DNA from: Chloroflexota bacterium
GTDB taxonomy: Bacteria > Chloroflexota > UBA11872 > UBA12225
DNA: 64,000 nucleotides
Assembly (NCBI GenBank): GCA_030447525.1
Contig: JAUJOR010000005.1
Span: 1 to 64,000, forward strand
Reading direction: 5' to 3'
Shown here: positions 14,769 to 23,029 of the stretch, piece by piece
Position numbering within the stretch: the first letter of the stretch is position 1
How the letters are laid out: each line of letters starts with the position of its first letter
Program-made: the position numbers and the translations under genes
The notes under the pieces: model-generated
The model's input: the letters and a program-made list of their open reading frames with translations, nothing else
The model's database searches: none
Told to the model about the DNA's origin: nothing

Positions 14769-15007
14769 GGTGTCACGCGCGCTGCCCGACCGGCGTCGGC
14801 GCTGGCGCCCACCTGACGGGTGAGATGGACGGTGTTGCCGGCGACACGCTCGATGGAGGAGAACTCGTACTGCTGGCCATTAACGGTGATGGAGTCGGCA
14901 TCCCGCCGTTCGATGGCCCCCAGCGGGCGCCCCTCGCCGCTCTGGACCTGCATGCCCTGGCGCAGCTGCTTGGGATCGATCGTGTTGGGTATCGGCGTGT
15001 TGGTCAC
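14765..15007 (-). CDS. DUF2171-like small protein (alternative separate gene)
   Basis: An 80-residue product from a GTG at 15007, in the same frame as the Crp/Fnr regulator. AGGAG lies seven bases before the GTG, which is better than chance and matches the point where recognisable domain sequence begins (TNTPIPNTIDPKQLRQGMQV). DUF2171 proteins are small stress-associated proteins of unknown activity, often beside DUF2382 genes, as here. I think independent translation is likely even if the fusion is also made. Confidence 0.6.
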   Translation of the reverse strand: MTNTPIPNTIDPKQLRQGMQVQSGEGRPLGAIERRDADSITVNGQQYEFSSIERVAGNTVHLTRQVGASADAGRAARVTP

Positions 15008-16036
15008 GGGGTGTGCTCCTGGTCGTGTCAGCCACCTCGCTCGGCGGCCGTGCTCAGAGGGGTCGGGAACCCTCACCGCTGCAAAAGGATGAACCAGCGC
15101 CGGCCACGGGGCCGGCGTCCGCTCCGAATCCGTTGTGTACGCCACAGTACGCATGAGTCGTGCCAGAGACCCGGCGCGAGCCGTCATGATCGGCCCGAAC
15201 CCGACGCCCCTACCAGGAGGCGGCAGTACTCCCAGAGGGGGTGCGTCGGCGACACGACCGGCGGGTTCAGTCGGCACAAAGCGTACCATTGAGCGGGACT
15301 GGACCGCTGGATGAGCGTCCCCCGCGGGGCTCGCCGCTACAGGAGGGAGGGCGCGGGCTCCAGGACGCGAGCGAACGTCGCCACGAGGAGCCTCGTAGCA
15401 TTCGCAGGCGGCCGCCGCCAAGCCTGGCCGGTCGAGGAGGTCGATCCGGCCGCGACGGTAGGCGAGCAGGCCGGCCTGCTGCAGCTCCCCCAGCGCCACG
15501 GTGACCGTCGCCCGCCGCACGCCCAGCAGCTGCGCCAGGGAAGCGTGCGAGAGGGTGAGCCGATCGGTGCCGAGCCGATCGGCGCACATGAGCAGCCACT
15601 GGGCGCACTGGGCCGTCATCGGATGCCGGTGGGCGCACGCGATCCGCTGGGCCGTCGCGAGGAGCAGCGCCTGGGTGTAGCGCCGCAGCAGCACTGGCAA
15701 CCGCCCCGCTCCCTCGGCCGCCGCCAGGAAGGCACTGACCGGTAGACGCCAGGCGTCTCCGGCGAGCTGGCAGATCGCCTGCTGCGGACCACCCAGAGCC
15801 CCCAGGAACACGGGCAAGCCGGCCACCCCTTCGCGTCCCACCAGCGCCGTCCCCACGACCGTGCCGTCACGGAGTCTGGTCAGTAGCGAGACGACACAGT
15901 CGACCGGGAAGTAGACGTGGGTGATCGGCGCCTGCGGCCCGTAGAGGACCTGCTGCGCCGCCAGGGGGACCCGCTCCAGGTGCAGGAGCAGCCGCTGGTA
16001 CTCGTTGTGGGGGAGCTTCCCCAGCAGTGCCGCCAT
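14765..16036 (-). CDS. Crp/Fnr-family regulator, frame continuous with a DUF2171-like domain
   Basis: Starts MAALLGKLPHNEYQRLLLHL at 16036 with GAGGAG seven bases upstream. Residues 20-115 form a cyclic-nucleotide-binding-like sensor (TRLRDGTVVGTALVGREGVA); residues 170-215 contain the winged helix with recognition region LSHASLAQLLGVRRATVTVA. Normal family members end soon after CECYEAPR. Here the frame stays open through about 100 low-complexity residues into a domain reading DPKQLRQGMQVQSGEGRPLG and ITVNGQQYEFSSIERVAGN. Either the regulator has lost its stop and is fused, or the two are separate genes and the second starts at the GTG at 15007. Confidence 0.75.
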   Translation of the reverse strand: MAALLGKLPHNEYQRLLLHLERVPLAAQQVLYGPQAPITHVYFPVDCVVSLLTRLRDGTVVGTALVGREGVAGLPVFLGALGGPQQAICQLAGDAWRLPVSAFLAAAEGAGRLPVLLRRYTQALLLATAQRIACAHRHPMTAQCAQWLLMCADRLGTDRLTLSHASLAQLLGVRRATVTVALGELQQAGLLAYRRGRIDLLDRPGLAAAACECYEAPRGDVRSRPGARALPPVAASPAGDAHPAVQSRSMVRFVPTEPAGRVADAPPLGVLPPPGRGVGFGPIMTARAGSLARLMRTVAYTTDSERTPAPWPALVHPFAAVRVPDPSEHGRRARWLTRPGAHPVTNTPIPNTIDPKQLRQGMQVQSGEGRPLGAIERRDADSITVNGQQYEFSSIERVAGNTVHLTRQVGASADAGRAARVTP

Positions 16037-16671
16037 GAGCCGTCTCCTCGCGCACCACCGGCGCGAGGGATGCGGCCGGGCCCCAGGCGCCTCGGATGGT
16101 CTCCCGGAGTGCTGACCGGCGGCAGGCATGGCCGCCCGGCTGCAGCAGCCGCGGGTACCTCAAGCGTACCTGATCTCGCCCAGCGGCGACCGTCGGCGTG
16201 CCCCACACGGCGCCGTAGCCGCGACGAACGCCCCGGCTGGCCCCTTGCCTATGTGGGGCGTTCTGCTGCGCTGGTGAGTCTCCCGGTGGGAGTGAGGCGG
16301 AGTTCGCTGGCATCGGAACGCGCCATCAGGTTTTCGGCGTCAACGTCGAGAGCCGTCACCCAGAAGTCGGCGTCATGCCTCAGGCGCCGCCTCTGCCACC
16401 AGGCGCTGCGAGCGAGCACTCGCATACTCGCGCGGCAGGTAGGCAACGCTGCACTCCACGAGAAACCGTGGGGGCGCTCAGGGCCCGCCGGCTGGGGGCC
16501 GAGGGGGGGACGGCGCCGGGAACGCCTCCTGGTGTGGCACGATACACCCGGTCCCCCGGCCGCTCGTCCTGCGTCCGGCCGGGCGGCCTGGCTGGTGGCC
16601 AGTGCCCTAGGGGCGGCGCGGGCGACGTTTGACAGGGGCGCCCATCGGGGCTGCCGGAGGTGAACTCGGCC
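16037..16671. other. Intergenic region between divergent Crp/Fnr and YihY genes
   Basis: About 630 bases that should hold both promoters. A leftward coding-like stretch (FWVTALDVDAENLMARSDAS, about 16250-16400) has good codon bias but no start or known family, and may be a gene remnant. No clear promoter or operator could be picked by eye. Confidence 0.4.
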
Positions 16672-17712
16672 ATGAGGTTTTCGCAGATCGAGTGGGTGCC
16701 GGTCGGGAAGGCCGTGGTTAAGGAGTTCCGCAAGGACGACGTCCCCGGCCTGGCGGCGGAGATGGCCTACCACTTCATCTTCGCCATCTTCCCCTTCTTC
16801 ATTTTCCTCACCACCGTCGCGGGGATCGTGGGGCGCGTCCTGAGCCAAGACCGGCTGATCGACCAGATCATGGCCGCCCTCTCCGCGCAGCTCCCGCCGG
16901 AGACCGCCGCGGCGCTCCGCCAGCCGTTGGAGGAGGTGCTCGGACAGCGGGCCGGGCAGGCCCTGTCTATTAGCGCGGCCGTCGGTATCGTCCTGGCCCT
17001 GTACTCCGCGTCCAACGGCGTGGCCACGATCATGAAGGCCTTCAACCGGGCCTATGGCGTGCAGGAGACGCGGGGCTTCCTCAAGACGAAGGCCATCGCG
17101 CTCGGCCTCACGCTCGTGCTCAGCGTGCTCCTGATCATGGGCTTTGTCAGCCTCACCGTCGGCACCGACCTCGTCGCCCTGGTCGCCGGCTGGCTCGGTC
17201 TCGGCGGGTTCGCCCAGGTGTTTCTTACCGTGGCGCAGTACGTGGTGGCCTTGCTGGGCATCACCTTGGCCTTTGCCCTCCTCTACTGGCAGGGGCCGAA
17301 CGTCGACCAGCAGTTCCGCTGGCTGACCCCGGGCTCGCTGCTGGCGACGCTGGCGATGGTACTGTTGACCGTGGCCTTCGGGCTGTACGTCAACCTGATC
17401 GGCGCGTCGTCCTACGCCAAGACCTACGGCACCGCCTTTGGCCTGGTGCTCTTCCTGCTCTACCTGTACCTGGCCAGCCAGGTGATCCTGCTGGGCGCCG
17501 AGTTCAACGCCGAGACCTCCAAGCGCTACGACCCGGACACCATCCGGGACAAGATCACCGACCCGCGGAAGCAGCTCCCCGGTGAGCAGCCCGCCCCACA
17601 CCCGCAGGCCGCGGCTGAAGCCGGTGTGACCCAGGAGCAGGTGGTGGCGACGAACGAGCAGGCGGCCAAGAAAGTGGCGGCCGGCGCGGGCGGCCCGGCC
17701 GCCCGAGAGTAG
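16672..17712 (+). CDS. YihY/BrkB-family inner-membrane protein
   Basis: 346 residues from MRFSQIEWVPVGKAVVKEFR; GGAGGTG lies about nine bases before this ATG, preferred over the GTG at 16660. The family signature is clear: DDVPGLAAEMAYHFIFAIFP near the N-terminus, GVATIMKAFNRAYGVQETRG in the middle, and SYAKTYGTAFGLVLFLLYLY with ILLGAEFNAE near the end. Six membrane helices are visible. A hydrophilic tail of about 65 residues rich in Ala, Gln and Lys follows. The former ribonuclease BN label is considered wrong; the family is of uncertain function, possibly transport. Confidence 0.9.
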   Translation: MRFSQIEWVPVGKAVVKEFRKDDVPGLAAEMAYHFIFAIFPFFIFLTTVAGIVGRVLSQDRLIDQIMAALSAQLPPETAAALRQPLEEVLGQRAGQALSISAAVGIVLALYSASNGVATIMKAFNRAYGVQETRGFLKTKAIALGLTLVLSVLLIMGFVSLTVGTDLVALVAGWLGLGGFAQVFLTVAQYVVALLGITLAFALLYWQGPNVDQQFRWLTPGSLLATLAMVLLTVAFGLYVNLIGASSYAKTYGTAFGLVLFLLYLYLASQVILLGAEFNAETSKRYDPDTIRDKITDPRKQLPGEQPAPHPQAAAEAGVTQEQVVATNEQAAKKVAAGAGGPAARE

Positions 17713-17834
17713 CGGAGAAAGGTCCGTCGCTAGCGCACGGCCGCGGTGGGGCCCAGACGAGCGGTTATGGGCACCGGTGAAGGCTCAATGGAGCGACGAT
17801 CACCCTCCCGTGCAGGTCATGAGCGCGACCCCGG

Positions 17835-18173
17835 TCAGCTGCGGACGGTCTCGACGGACCGGGACGGCGGCCGGGAGGGCCGGCCCTCCATGAGGCGCAC
17901 GCGCTCGAACTCCTCGCGGAGCAGGGCCAGCTCCAGACGCAGGCCCTCGCTCTCCCGGCGCAGGGCGCCGACTTGGCCGGCCTCGCCGGCAGTCAGGCGC
18001 CGGGTGGCGTCGAGTTCAGCCAGGCGCCGCGTCTCCGCCTGCACCCGCAGCACCGCCTGCTGCACCCGACTCACCTCGGTCCGCAGGCGCGCCAGCTGGC
18101 GCTGGCGCTCGTCGCGCCGCCCGGGCCCCGGTCCGCGCTGGCCGGCGATCGTGCGCTGGGTGGGCGCAATCAT
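17835..18173 (-). CDS. Coiled-coil protein downstream of response regulator
   Basis: 112 residues from MIAPTQRTIAGQRG, whose ATG overlaps the stop of the upstream response regulator (ATGA at 18173-18170). Most of it is a predicted coiled coil with heptad-like spacing (RQLARLRTEVSRVQQAVLRV, ESEGLRLELALLREEFERVR). The ends are disordered. Tight coupling suggests it is a partner or output of that regulator. No known family. Confidence 0.7.
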   Translation of the reverse strand: MIAPTQRTIAGQRGPGPGRRDERQRQLARLRTEVSRVQQAVLRVQAETRRLAELDATRRLTAGEAGQVGALRRESEGLRLELALLREEFERVRLMEGRPSRPPSRSVETVRS

Positions 18174-18625
18174 TCCCATACCCGGGGCGCCGGCCCGGGG
18201 GCGGGGAGAGCGCACGCCACCATCTCCAGCAGGTCGTCCAGCTCGAAGGGCTTGGTCAGGAAGCCGGTGGCCCCGAGTCGGTCGGCCAGGGCGGCCGCCT
18301 CGGCGTCTGGCTGCGCAGCGAAGACGACGATGGGGGCGTGTGGGCCGGGCGTCCGCCGGTAGCGGGCGGCGAACTGCCAGCCATCCATGCCCGGCATCCG
18401 CAGATCAAGCAGGATCAAGCCGATGGATGACGGCGCCCCCTGCTCCTGGCGCCCTGCTCGAGCGTCGTCAAGCAGGGCCAGGGCCGTAGCCCCGTCCGGG
18501 GCAGCCGCCGCCCCGTAGCCCTCGCCTCGCAGCACCTGCATGACGACCTCACAGATGGAGGGCTCGTCGTCGACGACGAGCACGGTCGATCCGCTGGGCG
18601 CGCCAACGCCGTTCCACTCAAACAC
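18170..18625 (-). CDS. Stand-alone receiver-domain response regulator
   Basis: 151 residues from a GTG at 18625 (reads MFEWNGVGAPSGS). It shows STVLVVDDEPSICEVVMQVL, the phosphoacceptor in LILLDLRMPGMDGWQF and the Lys in FLTKPFELDDLLEMV. The position normally Thr/Ser is Ala (FAAQPD), which may lower the switching response. There is no output domain. It is co-transcribed with the coiled-coil gene that overlaps its stop. It resembles, at lower identity, the two duplicated regulators at 143 and 47001. Confidence 0.88.
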   Translation of the reverse strand: MFEWNGVGAPSGSTVLVVDDEPSICEVVMQVLRGEGYGAAAAPDGATALALLDDARAGRQEQGAPSSIGLILLDLRMPGMDGWQFAARYRRTPGPHAPIVVFAAQPDAEAAALADRLGATGFLTKPFELDDLLEMVACALPAPGPAPRVWE

Positions 18626-18794
18626 CTGGCCCTAATATGACATGACAAAGCTGGCGGCATCGGTACGCCACCGTACGGAGCCGGCCGGCCCCGCCAGGGC
18701 TACCCGGTAGAGGAGGGTCAACGGCGGTGGAGAGGAACAACACCGAGACAATGCGCCAGGCGAAGCTCACCCACGCCCTCCGTGGAGCGTCCGC

Positions 18795-19193
18795 CTACGT
18801 GGAGCGCCCACCTTGGCCCGTCAGGCGCCCCAGGCCCGCCAGCCGCCGCGCCGCCACCGCCTCCACGTGCTCCAGGTCGAAGGGCTTGCCCAGGAACGCG
18901 TCGGCGCCGTGGTCCGGGATCGCCTCAGGTGGCAGGCTGCTCATCAGCACCACCGGGATCGCCGCCGTGTCGGAGTCCGCCCTGAGCCGGCGCAGCAGCT
19001 CGAGGCCACCCAGCTTGGGCATCATCACGTCGCTGATGACCAGCAGCGGCCGGGCGGTGGCCACCGCCCGCAGCGCCTGCTCGCCGTTGTACGCCTTCGT
19101 CACCCTGGCCCTCAGGCCCTCCAGCACCAGGGCGAGCACGTCGACTACGTGGATCTCGTCGTCGACCACCAGCACGACGGGCCGCGCGTTCAT
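18795..19193 (-). CDS. Stand-alone receiver-domain response regulator
   Basis: 132 residues from MNARPVVLVVDDEIHVVDVL. The acidic pair, phosphoacceptor (LLVISDVMMPKLGGLELL), conserved Ser (VLMSSLPP) and Lys (FLGKPFDLEHVEAV) are all present, so it should be phosphorylated normally. The ATG overlaps the stop of a truncated upstream frame at 19193-19327 whose beginning was removed by an insertion sequence. That upstream gene may have been its kinase or partner, so expression may now depend on a promoter in the IS. Confidence 0.88.
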   Translation of the reverse strand: MNARPVVLVVDDEIHVVDVLALVLEGLRARVTKAYNGEQALRAVATARPLLVISDVMMPKLGGLELLRRLRADSDTAAIPVVLMSSLPPEAIPDHGADAFLGKPFDLEHVEAVAARRLAGLGRLTGQGGRST

Positions 19194-19327
19194 CAGGCGC
19201 CTGGTTCCGTCCCGGGAGCGGCACGCCGCGCGCCATGCTGCCCGGGCGGCGCCCGCCGCGCGGCACGGCGCGTGACCTTGACGGCCACCCCGGCGAACGT
19301 GCCCTCCATGCCGTCGAGCTGTAGGAC
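19193..19327 (-). pseudogene. C-terminal remnant of gene truncated by insertion sequence
   Basis: The frame reads RVLQLDGMEGTFAGVAVKVT then an Arg/Ala-rich tail, and its stop overlaps the following regulator's ATG (TGATG). The 5' part ends at the inverted repeat of the IS at about 19328. Family not recognisable. Confidence 0.5.
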
Positions 19328-20422
19328 GCGAAAACTCCGTCCACCTCAAGCGGCACAGTGGTAGACGTGATGCAGTCCGCCCAAGACGGCACGCGACCTG
19401 ACGTCGCCACGTGTCACCGGGCTGCGCGCAGTGGGAAGGGGTGGCTCCAGCGCCAAGCTGCGGTGCGGGCGCTCGGTGTTGTAGTAGGCCACGTACTCCG
19501 CGAGCACGGCGCGGAGGTGCTGTTCATTGAGGATGAGCACGTGGTCGAGGCACTCGTTCCGGAGGGTCCGCACGACCCGCTCCGCGATGGCGTTCGCCTT
19601 CGGGGCGCGGAAGGGCGTCAGCAGCGTCTGGACGCCGATGGCCTTGGCGCGTGGGGTGAAGTCGCCGCCGTACACGAGGTCGCGATCTCGGAGGAGGTAC
19701 GTCGGTTGACGGCCCCAGGGCGTCGCCTCGATGAGCTGTTGCCACACCCACGCGGCGGTGGGATGCGCCGTGACCGCGAGGTGCACCAGTTCCCGCCGAC
19801 CGTGCGTGATGAAGAAGAGGACGTAGAGCGTCTTGAAGGTGAGGGTCTGCACCGTCAGCAGATCGGCGGCCCAGATCGCGTGGGCGTGGTTCCGCAGGAA
19901 GGTGCTCCAGGTCTGGCTCGGTGGCCGCGGCGCGGGCCGCCACCGGTAGCGCCGGATGGAGCCGCTGCCGACGGCGAGCCCCAGCTTGAACAGCTCGCCG
20001 CGGATACGCTCGGTGCCCCACAGCCGGTGCTCCTCCGAGAGCCGGCGGATCAGGTCCCGCACCTCTTGCGTCAGCCGTGGCCGTCCGGTCGGCCTCCGGG
20101 AGCGCCACCACCAGAAGAGGCGCCAGCCCTGCCGGTGCCAGCGGAGCACCGTCTCCGGTTCCACCAGCACGAGATGGCGCCGCCAGTCGGTGATGAGGCG
20201 TCGCGCCACGACCCAGAAGAGCCGGTCGTGCCAGCGCACGCAGGGACGCCGACGGGTGCGCAGCGCCACGGCGAGCTGCTGCCGCAGCAGCAGGTTCTCC
20301 GTCAGCAGCGCCCGGCGGTCCTTCAGCGAGGCGAGCATGATGCCGACGAGGAGCGGCACCCAGTCCAACATGACCTGATGATCGCCCCCAGCGCCTCCCG
20401 AGACACGGACGGAGTTTTGGCG
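19328..20422 (-). mobile_element. Insertion sequence with integrase-core (rve) transposase
   Basis: Approximate ends are the inverted repeats GCGAAAACTCCGTCC (19328-19342) and GGACGGAGTTTTGGC (20407-20421), with one mismatch. It carries a single leftward transposase gene. It lies between the truncated gene at 19193-19327 and a fragment of a related transposase at 20430-20810, so at least two related insertions occurred here. Target duplication not resolved. Confidence 0.7.
19346..20371 (-). CDS. Integrase-core (rve) transposase
   Basis: 341 residues from MLDWVPLLVGIMLASLKDRR. The N-terminal half is a helix-turn-helix region (ALLTENLLLRQQLAVALRTR, LIRRLSEEHRLWGTERIRGE); the C-terminal half is an rve DDE domain with AIWAADLLTVQTLTFKTLYV, the middle Asp in LRDRDLVYGGDF and the Glu in KANAIAERVVRTLRNECLDH, ending YYNTERPHRSLALEPP. 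It seems full length. The family resembles integrase-core transposases related to IS3 OrfB/IS481. Confidence 0.88.
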   Translation of the reverse strand: MLDWVPLLVGIMLASLKDRRALLTENLLLRQQLAVALRTRRRPCVRWHDRLFWVVARRLITDWRRHLVLVEPETVLRWHRQGWRLFWWWRSRRPTGRPRLTQEVRDLIRRLSEEHRLWGTERIRGELFKLGLAVGSGSIRRYRWRPAPRPPSQTWSTFLRNHAHAIWAADLLTVQTLTFKTLYVLFFITHGRRELVHLAVTAHPTAAWVWQQLIEATPWGRQPTYLLRDRDLVYGGDFTPRAKAIGVQTLLTPFRAPKANAIAERVVRTLRNECLDHVLILNEQHLRAVLAEYVAYYNTERPHRSLALEPPLPTARSPVTRGDVRSRAVLGGLHHVYHCAA

Positions 20423-20429
20423 CCCCACA

Positions 20430-20810
20430 GGTTGTCCTGGGAGATGCGGGCGATGAGCTGCTGCACCTCAGGGCTGAGCCGTGGCCGGCCGCCTGCCGAT
20501 CGGGAGCGCCAGCGCCAGTACAGGCGCCAGCCCGTGCGGTGCCACCGCACCACCGTGTCGGGTCCGACGACCAGGAGATGAGCACGCCAGTCTCGTCGCA
20601 GGCGGCGAATCAGCACCCAGAGTAGCTTGTCGAGCCGCCGGAAGCGGACACGGTGCCGGCGCGTCGGCCGCGTGAGGACCGCCAACTGGTGCCGCAGCAA
20701 CAGGTTCTCCGCCACCAGATCGCCGTGCCGCCGGCAGGACGCACGTACGATTGAGAGGACGCTCAAGAATAGATCAAACACCCGCGAAGCATCGCCGATC
20801 CAGTGGCGCT
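20430..20810 (-). pseudogene. Integrase-core transposase, N-terminal fragment
   Basis: The frame reads VFDLFLSVLSIVRASCRRHG, LVAENLLLRHQLAVLTRPTR, RLDKLLWVLIRRLRRDWRAH and LSPEVQQLIARISQDNLWGA, then stops matching at the border of the neighbouring IS. It is related to, but distinct from, the transposase at 19346-20371. The catalytic domain is missing. Confidence 0.8.
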
Positions 20811-21057
20811 GCGGTTCAGATAGGGTTTCGCCGTCCCACAGGAGATTACGCGGGGAATGGGACGTGCTGTCGGCAGTCGTACTGGCCTCAGTCGCCGACC
20901 CGCCACGACAATCGTCGGTCAGGCCGCTGGTGACCGGCTCGCAACGCCCGCCGCCGCTCGCTACTTTGCGGGTCGCCACAGCAATGTTGGGTCTACCCCA
21001 TCACACGCAGGGAACATGGGTTGGAAGGTCGCAAGCGGCCAGAGAGCGAGGTACGGC

Positions 21058-21825
21058 ATGGGCGGCGATGCGGTGGAGACGCCGGGCGCTGGGAGCGCCG
21101 AGGGCGCACGGGGCGCCGAGGGGCTGGGAGAGCGGGAGCGCAACGCAGCGGTGCCGCTCCAGGACGGGGGGCGCAGCGAGGGGCCGCGCCAGGTCCACAG
21201 ACCGCCGGCACCCCTGGCGCAGGCGATCGGCCGCACGCGCTACGTCGTGCTCCTCGCGGTGGCGGCCGTCCTCCTCGTGGCGATGGCGCTCTTCGTCGCT
21301 GGCGCCGCCACGGCCGTCATCGGCATCTGGCAGGCGCTGCAGGCGACGCTGCGTGGGGAGCTCGGCACCACCGACATGACGGTGCGGTTCCTCGAGATCG
21401 TCAGCGTGATGCTCAAGGCGGTGGTCTTCTATATCGTAGGCATCGGCCTTTACAGCCTCTTCATCGCCCCGCTCAACCTCACGGCGGCCCTGGGCGTGGA
21501 GAGCCTCAACGACCTGGAGAACAAGATCGTCAGCGTGATCATTGTGATCATGGCGATTACATTCGTGGAGCACTTCATCGTCTGGGAGCAGCCCGCCGAA
21601 CTGCTGCAGTTCGGCGTCACTCTAGCGGTCGTCGTGGCCGCCCTGGTGCTGTTCCAGGCCTACAACTCCCGTGCGCGGGAGGAGCAGAAGCTGCACGACC
21701 CCGACACGGAGGTGCGCGCCCAGCGGGACCTCTTCCAGCAGGCCGAGGAGCAGCGCCGCGTCCGGCCAGACGAGGAGTCGGGGGTCCGGCGCACCTCTGG
21801 CGGCGATGGGCGCCCGACCAGGTGA
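21058..21825 (+). CDS. UPF0114/YqhA-family membrane protein
   Basis: About 255 residues from MGGDAVETPGAGSAEGARG. The first 60 residues are disordered and acidic. Then come family features: RTRYVVLLAVAAVLLVAMAL, a second helix LKAVVFYIVGIGLYSLFIAP, the conserved NLTAALGVESLNDLENKIVS, VIIVIMAITFVEHFIVWEQP, and a last helix LAVVVAALVLFQAYNSRARE. Four membrane helices are visible, with a charged cytoplasmic C-terminus. The function of the family is unknown. In-frame starts further upstream exist but precede non-conserved sequence. Confidence 0.85.
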   Translation: MGGDAVETPGAGSAEGARGAEGLGERERNAAVPLQDGGRSEGPRQVHRPPAPLAQAIGRTRYVVLLAVAAVLLVAMALFVAGAATAVIGIWQALQATLRGELGTTDMTVRFLEIVSVMLKAVVFYIVGIGLYSLFIAPLNLTAALGVESLNDLENKIVSVIIVIMAITFVEHFIVWEQPAELLQFGVTLAVVVAALVLFQAYNSRAREEQKLHDPDTEVRAQRDLFQQAEEQRRVRPDEESGVRRTSGGDGRPTR

Positions 21826-21948
21826 GGCCGGATTGCGGGTGCGGCCGAGATACGACCCCGTTGGCGAATTCAACGAGGCCTCTTCCGGAGTGGTGCGCGG
21901 TGGGATAGGTTGAAGGCTCCCCATACATCCGAGGGAGAAGGAGGCCCT

Positions 21949-22008
21949 ATGTCACTGCATCCGCACGCCATCGGGCCGGTGCCCGAAGAGACGGCGCGCA
22001 TCGCCCAG
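21949..22008 (+). pseudogene. IS1182-type transposase N-terminal fragment
   Basis: GAAGGAGGCCCT precedes an ATG that opens MSLHPHAIGPVPEETARIAQ, matching the usual start of IS1182-family transposases. After 20 codons the frame enters the left end of the IS6-type copy 2 (GGCATCGTCA at 22009). Confidence 0.65.
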
Positions 22009-22959
22009 GGCATCGTCACGTAAAGCGTGTTGAGACTTGCAGCAGACCTACGCAGACGTGTTGGCACCAGACGGTTGGCAGCTACGCCGCGGCGAGGCCC
22101 GTGACCTCGCGCCAGGTGGCGAAGCGGGTCTGCAGCAGCTGGCGGTACGCGGGGGCGGGGAGGCGGTGCCGGCGGGGGCGGAAGTGGTCGCTGATCGGGC
22201 CGAACGGGGCGAGGAACTGCTGCGCCTGCTCCGGTGACGTGAACCGTTGCAGCGCTCGCTCTCGTCGTCGCGTGGGGCGGTGGGAGTTCTCTGCTCGGTT
22301 GTTCAAGCCCGTGTGCGCCGGTGCTCCGCCCGTGGCAGCACGCGCGCACGGCGGGCGGGTAGCTGGCCAGTTTGTCCGTGATCACCACCCGTGGCTGGTA
22401 GCCCTGCCCTGCCACCAGGCGGCGCAGGAAGGTCTCGGCCGCCTCCTGGTTGCGCCGCGGCTGCACCAGGATGTCGAGCACGACGCCTTCCTGGTCGACG
22501 GCCCTCCAGAGCCAGTGCGCGTGCCGTTGATCTTGAGCTGCACCTCGTCCACATGCCACGTGTCCCCGGGCCGGGAGCGCCGCCCGCACCCCGTCGGCGA
22601 GGCGGCGCCGAACTTCCGGCACCAGCGGCGCACCGTCTCGTAGCTCACCGCGATTCCCTGCTCGGCGAGCAGCTCTTCCACGTCGCGATAGCTGAGGAGG
22701 AAGCGATAGTACAGCCAGACGACATGGCTGATGATCTCGCCCGGGAAGCGGTGGCGCTTGTAGAGGGTCGAGGGTTGACGCACGGCGGAGTCCTACGGCA
22801 CGGCGGCTTTGCCCCAAAAGTCCACTTTGACGCCAATCGGCGATCTGCGTCCAGGTTAGCGATCCTGCCGCTGGCGCTCCGACTACACGCTACCGGCACA
22901 TTTTAGGCAAGGCCCGGCACGGCCCTGCCAACGCGCCAGCGAGTTGCCGTGACAATGCC
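22009..22959 (-). mobile_element. IS6-type insertion sequence, copy 2 (degraded)
   Basis: Ends GGCATCGTCA (22009-22018) and its inverted partner TGACAATGCC (22950-22959). Compared with copy 3 (48537-49374), an extra block of about 115 bases lies between the transposase start and the right end (about 22800-22915). The transposase is frameshifted. Confidence 0.75.
22082..22783 (-). pseudogene. IS6-family transposase, frameshifted
   Basis: The N-terminal frame starts MRQPSTLYKRHRFPGEIISH and runs through WHVDEVQLKINGT; the middle is out of frame (VVITDKLASYPPA can be rebuilt); the C-terminal frame reads NNRAENSHRPTRRRERALQR to REVTGLAAA. At least two frameshifts separate the blocks. About 85 percent identical by eye to the intact copy at 48610-49317. 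Confidence 0.85.
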
Positions 22960-23029
22960 CCGGCGGCCCCCATGATAAGCTAGCTGATCAATCTGCTAGT
23001 ATCTGTCCTCAGACTTGATAGCGAGGACG

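Noticed and set aside
12798..14816. 672-codon open frame opposite the DUF2382 and membrane protein genes
   Set aside because: Complement of real genes on the other strand; composition typical of antisense frames in GC-rich DNA.
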